A stretch of DNA of 64,000 nucleotides from contig WHVD01000196.1 of assembly GCA_015178975.1 (NCBI GenBank), positions 62,001 through 126,000 of the forward strand, given 5' to 3'. A model generated the notes under the pieces. The model had not been told where the DNA came from. It did no database searches and worked only from the letters and a program-made list of their open reading frames with translations. The translations under genes were made by a program, and so were the position numbers. This stretch comes from Hysterangium stoloniferum. Its lineage: Eukaryota; Basidiomycota; Agaricomycetes; Hysterangiales; Hysterangiaceae. Shown here piece after piece: positions 58,458 to 64,000 of the stretch. How positions within the stretch are numbered: position 1 is the stretch's first letter; every line of letters begins with the position of its first letter.

Positions 58458-60104
58458 ATGATGCAAGATGACGACGTTGATCCAGCTTGGGATAATCTTG
58501 TATCTTGGTTAGAGTCCATTGATCCTCAACTCAAAGAGGGCCTTCATGTTCATAGCAAACGCATTCCAGGTTAGTTCATTTGACCCATGATCTCGGTCAC
58601 CGACTCACCGTTTCCATCAGGAGTAGGAAGGGGGCTTTTCGCAACTAAGGATGTTCCCGTGAATGCAATCCTTTCCATAGCCATCTCACTTTGAAGTGCT
58701 CATTTATGACCGTGGCCAGCCAAATACAGCTATGTTCAAAGTACCCAAATCCGCCCACATGAATATCGAGACCCTGGCTCCTCTTTATGGTGTAAAACAC
58801 GGTTTATCTGCCACCCAGCTGATATCCTTGCATCTTTTTCTCCATAAACCGGATGAGGGGAGATGCACCACCGCTCTTAATTTTGGGGCTTATATTTCCA
58901 TTCTCCCAGAAGATTTCGCCAGCCACCCGCTCACATGGCTGATCAAGTCCTCATCCGGTGATCACAGCGACGCATTTCTCTTAGATTGCCTAACCCCCGC
59001 AGCAGTGAGAGCATTGAGTCAAGTGGCAGGGAGATTTCAAGAGGACCGGAAAGCTGTCCTTGATTTTATGGTAATAGCTTCCATTTATTCAATAATGGGA
59101 ATATCGCGATAAATGATACTTTCAAAGGAGCATCACCCTGACATAGCGTTTTCTACGCGTATTTCTCTGAGTTCCTTGAATCGGTCTATTCTGGAGAGGT
59201 CTATTTTAAGGTACCTATGGGCTTGGCTAAATGGTTCGTGAAGGATACATTCGCAAGCGTTAAGCCCGTTTACCAATTTCTTTGAAAGTCAATACTCGCT
59301 GTGTATATCTCCGCCTTTGCCCGTCTCAATCTGATCCCGACAATCTTACCCTCTGCCCTGTTCTCGACCTAGCCAATCATACTTCCGCTGCTGCCCATGC
59401 AACTAAAACAACACCTATTCCCACATTTTTCTCCCCTCCAACCCTAACCTTAAAGGGAGGCGACGAGGTCTACTTGAGATATGGGTCACATTCAAATACA
59501 ACTCTCTTTACGGAATATGGTTTCGTAGAACAGACATGTGAATTCGGTGGTCAAGCTGATATACAAGATATCCTTGAAATTATGATCCAGAAGGAAGGTT
59601 CTTTGGGCGAATGGATTAAAGCAACACTGGAATCGAATAACTACTGGGGGTACGATTCTCATCTTGTGTCTCTTAAGGCTCTCGTAACATGCTGCGTACA
59701 GTGGCTGGACATTACACGACACGCCTTCACCTGCTCACCCTTCTTACCGACTGTTACCCGCCCTCAGACTCCTAAATTTAACCTCCACGGTGTCATCCGT
59801 CCTGCAATCCGACGATCCTTTCTCGAATTCACCCGATTTACAAGCTTGGCAGGATACCCTTCTCGGCAACAGGGATATCGTATCGGATATCAATGAAGAG
59901 CAGACGTGGCAACAACTACGTGAAATTTGCAGCCTCGCAGTAAAACGTGCTGAAGAGGGAATCAATAAATTGCAAGAGACGTGTCAAAGGCATACCATTA
60001 CTGGCTGGAGGCATTACGCGAGAGAATCAGTTATGATGCTTTGGGAGGAAGAACGTCGAGTAGCCGAGGCCGTCCAAGAAAGTATAGACAACGCAGTGAA
60101 CTGA
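58458..60104 (+). CDS. SET-domain lysine methyltransferase (SETD4/RKM type)
   Basis: Protein lysine methyltransferase of the Rubisco-LSMT class. Start MMQDDDVDPAWDNLVSWLES. Exons join as HVHSKRIPGVGRGLFATKDV, then PPNTAMFKVPKSAHMNIETL, LSATQLISLHLFLHK and DRKAVLDFM. Next come HPDIAFSTRISLSSLNRSIL, LRYLWAWLN joined to VNTRCVYLRL, and LCPVLDLANHT (the N-H pair of the SET fold), then GGDEVYLRYGSHSNTTLFTE, YGFVEQ. The substrate-binding half continues NYWG, WTLHDTPSPAHPSYRLLPAL, and ends HYARESVMMLWEEERRVAEA to NAVN. All introns are GT-AG. It appears intact. Target protein (ribosomal or otherwise) cannot be told. A broken copy of its 3' end lies at 63618-63735. Confidence 0.85.
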
Positions 60105-63100
60105 TAGCAAGCTCCTAGTTCATTCATTACATACTCCTAGCAAGCACAGGAACAACAAATAGAACAATATTTTTTTGAGTCATCGAAGCAATTCTGACCG
60201 GCTGCGTATGCGTATGAATAAGGTACATGGCTATAGCTGGACAGAAAAGCATATGAAGCCCAACGAGGCCATATCCTTTTTCAAAGCTGGATTAGAAGCC
60301 AATCCTACAAGGTAGATGTGACCTATTAGTTATCCTGTACCGAATACTGACTATTCGACAGTTTCGTCCTCAACTTTCTCCATGACGCCGCGCCGTCCGA
60401 TAATCCGCTTATCTCGAACGGTTCGGCTATCACACAACAGTCTTGTTCGTCTGGATCCGGATCGTCAGCAAGGGTCATGACATCGCAAAAGGAGTTTGCT
60501 AAACGCCAGACAGAGCTATAGCAAGGTCACCAGCGTCGCTGGGCAGACCACCACCATATCACTCGCCGCAATCAGTTCTCTCCAAAGATCAAAGGTTGTC
60601 GGTTAAGTGGCTAGGGAAAACGGATTGTAACGGTTTCGAGCCGACGAAAGCTCTCATCAGGGGGATACCGCTACCCCAACCGTTCCGCGAGAGCCAAAGG
60701 GAGTGATAAGATAATGTATTTGTGCCGAAAAAACGAGTGCATCGAAATTCTGAGAACCTTGAGACCCAATGGTGTAGTATACGGATGGGGGGCACACCTG
60801 TCAGGAGAGGGAGGCTTCAACCTGAGATCAATGATCAACGAAGCTGACAGGTCGTGGAAACCTGCTGGATCGGATTTTGCCGATGTCCATACAGCAAGAC
60901 GAGCCCGAAGCCGGCACGTGCTGTTTTCGGTAAGGCTGCTCGAAAGGATAAAATTGGGAAGTCTACGAGGCTGCTGGTACGTAGGAGTTCATTTTCCAAC
61001 AATGAGACTAACAAATTGTTAACACTAGCAACGCTTGAGTACCACTTCACCAAGGCCACAGATGTAGCCACTCGGATATATGAAACAGGCTTGAAACAAT
61101 TCGGAGGGAGCAGAATACGTGATGCGATACGTCAAGCTTTTGATCAACGATGAGAACAGTCGGCAACAGAACAGATAGTTATCTGCAGATGCACTAAAGG
61201 AAGTCGCAAGTGCAATAGTCGGAGGGTTTGTTAAATATTGACCACGATAGTACCCCTGGGCGAGAAGATTGTAGGGAGGTTGGCTGGCTTCCAAAATTCA
61301 TAACGGCCAGGTTGATGGCATGGTTGAGGCAACAACAGGATAGTCGGTCAAATAAATTCAGTGTACACGGATTGTTCTACCCGCTTATTAACATGTTCTA
61401 GACGTGGTGAGAAGGAAGCCAAAAATTTCGCGCTTCATGTTTTGGCTACCGCGAAAAACCTTTTCGTTGTAGATAGTAACACTGGGTCCTTGAGATTCGC
61501 TCTACTCCATCCATATGTAGGCCTCCTCTAACCACCGACGGCAGACCTTCTAGGCGTTGAAAAATCACATGGCTTACAGACTTCACAAAAACATGAGAAC
61601 GTCTACTTGAATCATAAGAGCTGTCGCCGTGTCAGGGGGAAAACAGACCATCTTCTGAAGTTGACGAATGTCTTGTAAATTTCTTGTCGCCCGAGGCAAC
61701 GCGGCAGTCTTGGGAGAATAAACAAATGTGTCGCCTACCATGTTATAAATACTTGTATCAGCGACGATAGTATGTCCAGCCATAGAAATTGTTTTGATGT
61801 GCTGTCCGCCGCTGGGCGTAACAAGTTGGGAGGAGAACCTTAATTTCACCCAATAACCAATCCGGAATAGTAAACACGATGACTTGGACTAGATACAACC
61901 GTTTTGGAAAAAAACTTGGGTATTAGAAAATTTCGAACCAGGTTCCAGAGCAATACTGAATTGACGACAGATAAGTAAAAGACCAATATCCAAGGCGTCA
62001 CTTCACAACTCAGAGCTCCTTCTCGTGTCATCTTCAAATGTCTTTCAAGGGGGGGATTGGCAATACGATCCAAAGAAAACTCCCATCATACTTTAAATCT
62101 CTTCGTGAAGTCAAGCGCAAAAAGGTATGATATTTTTAGTAACCCCACGAGTGCAATTTTCAAAAGTTCCCCGGGCGTACCAGACCATGAGACACGACCA
62201 GTCCATTGCACCACCGCGAGTAGTTGGTATGGTCTCAGCGCCAAAGTTCAAGGCCAAGAGTTGAACGTTGTCAAAAGTTCTAGTTCACGATAACGCTGTC
62301 CCGTAGAGCCTTGAACATCAGAAGGCAATCAGAACGGCCTAATGGTCGATAACACCGTTGAAGTAACTTCTTCTAAACCTGTAGATTGAACGCTAGATAT
62401 GTCCTCCAGATACTGCACCGCATAGTCATTATAATAGTCATGCAAGTCGAATCCGATGTCACAAGTCCGATATCATAATTCTTGGAATCCTCATACGAAA
62501 TTGACGGGTTTCTTCAGGAGGCGAAAGAACAATAGATGGTTTACGTTCAAATCAAAGGACAGAAACATCATAGACAGCCGAGACGCAAATCTCCCGACAA
62601 GCACGATTAGGAAAAAGTGGACAAGAACATATCGAGATTGCCTTTCTTTGGTAGAATAACCTTCAAATTCGGCCCGACAACCACGATATGGATGGAGCCC
62701 ACGTAACATTCAAACCTGCAAAACGCAACCACGATTTGGAGAGCCCATGTGCTATGATTCAAGACCAACCGGGAACGAATTTATCATGTTCATGATACGC
62801 TCTTGCCAATATCTTGATACACCACGCTTAGAGCAAACCTAAAAATGAAATAAAAAGATATATCAATCTCCACAAGGAAGAAGGGGGGGGTTCCAAAAAT
62901 TGCTGAATCCCGAAGGAAACAGACGGGTTCGGATGTGTAATTTGCAATCAGCAAAAGACTGTGCCTCAGTAAAACGTCACTGGCGACAGTACATGCCCGA
63001 GCACAAGAGATGGGGAATCCAAGTGTATGGCGCTTGCCTTATATACCCCAACCACAGGGTCGTGCACGGGCCCTGACGTCTGCGCACGGACCGTAGTCCC

Positions 63101-63617
63101 ATATTGACGCGTGGTATAATTAGCTGTATCGAGACGATTTCTAGGCCATCTAGTATCTCTAAGCCATCTATTCCACTTATTCATATATATCGCACGGAGC
63201 CAGTCACTGATACGTGCAATTTACGACTGCTATAGAAGCGATAATATCGCAGTGGGGTCAGATTGTCTACCCCGTAAATTTTATTCAGTTTCGTGTTATT
63301 TTGAATGATAGTCCAGGCTGTTGATTAGTGTTTGGTGTTTCCCCCAAGGTAAGTTTTACATTGAATACAAAAAATAAACCGTTATACGACCCTAAATGGG
63401 TATACCATCTCGAGCCATTCATTATAGCACCCTGGCAGCCGCACGAGGCCTCTCCAGACTTTAGCTGTCAGCTTCGTAAATTGTTATTCGATCCGGACAG
63501 CTCCCGGAGGAAGTCCACCTAAGAAGCTCCTGGACGTTGTGAAGCATCCTGGAGCATCCATCCCGTACTTCTTCCCAGCGCTTAAAATCATTTTTACTGA
63601 TGAAACGTAGACACGCC
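60105..63617. other. Decayed region with no intact gene
   Basis: Contains the RNA14-like relic (listed separately) and several ORFs of 66-104 codons that I cannot assign. The minus-strand ORFs at 61583-61849 and 61846-62073 have hydrophobic segments (ILVFYLSVVNSVLLWNLVRN) and could be exons of an unknown gene, but nothing confirms it. Similarly 62491-62709 (-). I make no gene call. Confidence 0.4.
60205..61300 (+). pseudogene. Decayed RNA14/CstF-77-like fragment
   Basis: Plus-strand pieces match the HAT-repeat protein Rna14 (mRNA 3'-end processing). NEAISFFKAGLEANPT is followed by a kept donor (GTAGATG, about 60312) and, after an AG near 60360, SFVLNFLHDA. Then KPARAVFGKAARKDKIG, LATLEYHFTKATDVATRIYE and TGLKQFGG, after which the frame shifts to EYVMRYVKLLINDENSRQQ. 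Stops and frameshifts interrupt the pieces, and most of the protein is missing. Introns are kept, so it is a DNA-level copy, not a retrocopy. Where the parent gene lies cannot be seen. Confidence 0.7.
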
Positions 63618-63735
63618 AAAGAATCAAATGCCAGAGACGTGTCAAGCGCATACCATTACTCGCTGGGGGTAATGGTAATGCACAACTTATGACGTTGTGG
63701 AACGAAGAACGTCGAGTCGCCGAAGTCTAGACAGT
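63618..63735 (+). pseudogene. Broken second copy of the SET gene 3' end
   Basis: Sequence from about 63618 matches 59960-60095 of the SET gene: GAGACGTGTCAAGCGCATAC versus GAGACGTGTCAAAGGCATAC, CATACCATTACT, GAAGAACGTCGAGT, with small gaps and stops. Read in the same frame it is interrupted, for example right after HTITRWG. Downstream (63863 on), AGCAAGCACGCGCATAAC matches the flank at 60139, and 63975 on resembles 61260-61290, so the duplication included the RNA14 relic. Confidence 0.75.
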
Positions 63736-64000
63736 GAGGAAATTATGGGCAGTAACGTGTTTTCTTTTTTATATATATATATATATATATTTGTATCCCG
63801 CTTCAAGTAACAAGGACTAACTGGGGCCAGTAACGTGTTTTCTTTATTAATTACAAATTGTCAGCAAGCACGCGCATAACATATAGACCACAGTTAAGAA
63901 CTCGGCAAGTACAGATAGTCGCAAGGACTTGTTAGACAGCGAAACTTTACGACCACTATGGCATCCGCGTGCGAGAAGATGGTGTCGAGGTTGTTTGTCC
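63736..64000. other. Right edge of window
   Basis: AT-rich sequence with the repeats above and weak similarity to the RNA14-relic flank (TAGTCGCAAGGACTTGTTAG near 63915 versus AGTCGCAAGTG near 61202). No gene is visible before the end. Confidence 0.4.
63747..63850. repeat. Short direct repeats around a (TA)n tract
   Basis: GCAGTAACGTGTTTTCTTTT near 63751 and CCAGTAACGTGTTTTCTTTA near 63827 are direct repeats about 76 bp apart. Between them lies a TA-dinucleotide tract, about 63770-63791. Confidence 0.8.

Overview
The window is nuclear DNA from a filamentous fungus, most likely a basidiomycete (mushroom-forming type). Genes are dense on both strands, and almost every one is cut by several short GT-AG introns of about 45-70 bp. 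Intergenic gaps are small and the proteins match fungal families. I see no bacterial, viral or plasmid features, no CRISPR array and no convincing tRNA or rRNA gene.

Layout, left to right. The window opens in the last exons of an MCM-binding protein gene (+), followed by about 2 kb with no recognisable gene. Then come a very long Pom1-like DYRK kinase (-) and, divergent from it, mitochondrial ribosomal protein uL15m (+). Next are an ALKBH1-type dioxygenase (-), an unknown protein (-), HSP90 (+) with a perfect heat-shock element and TATA box, acidic ribosomal protein P1 (+), the wobble-uridine tRNA methyltransferase TRM9 (+), phosphoserine aminotransferase SER1 (-) and an unknown Ser/Pro/Arg-rich protein (-). 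A 116 bp palindrome precedes a small membrane ORF (-), a first CDC10-type septin (+) and an unknown gene (-) whose 3' end lies in an 89 bp tandem repeat.

The centre holds mitochondrial GrpE/MGE1 (+), mitochondrial Phe-tRNA synthetase (-), an unknown acidic/basic nuclear-type protein (+), a P4-ATPase lipid flippase (+), the FAN1 DNA-repair nuclease (-), a NEDD1-like WD40 gamma-tubulin recruiter (-), a second CDC10 septin (-) and a PMP3-family membrane protein (+). The right side has a secreted PNGase A-like glycoamidase (+), C1-tetrahydrofolate synthase (-), a very large Ser/Pro-rich protein (+), an SDR oxidoreductase (-) and a SET-domain lysine methyltransferase (+). The last 4 kb is decayed sequence with relics of an RNA14/CstF-77 gene and a broken second copy of the SET gene's 3' end.

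Functions are mostly housekeeping: cell polarity and cytokinesis (Pom1-like kinase, two septins, NEDD1), protein folding (HSP90, MGE1), mitochondrial translation (uL15m, PheRS), tRNA/DNA modification and repair (ALKBH1-like, TRM9, FAN1), and serine/one-carbon metabolism (SER1, C1-THF synthase). I found no clear new multi-gene system. The points most worth following up are the inverted pair of intron-bearing CDC10 septins, one with a GC-AG intron, the local duplications, the long palindrome, the 11-nt microexon in SER1 and the decayed right end.

All exon boundaries were worked out by eye from reading frames, splice sites and family conservation.
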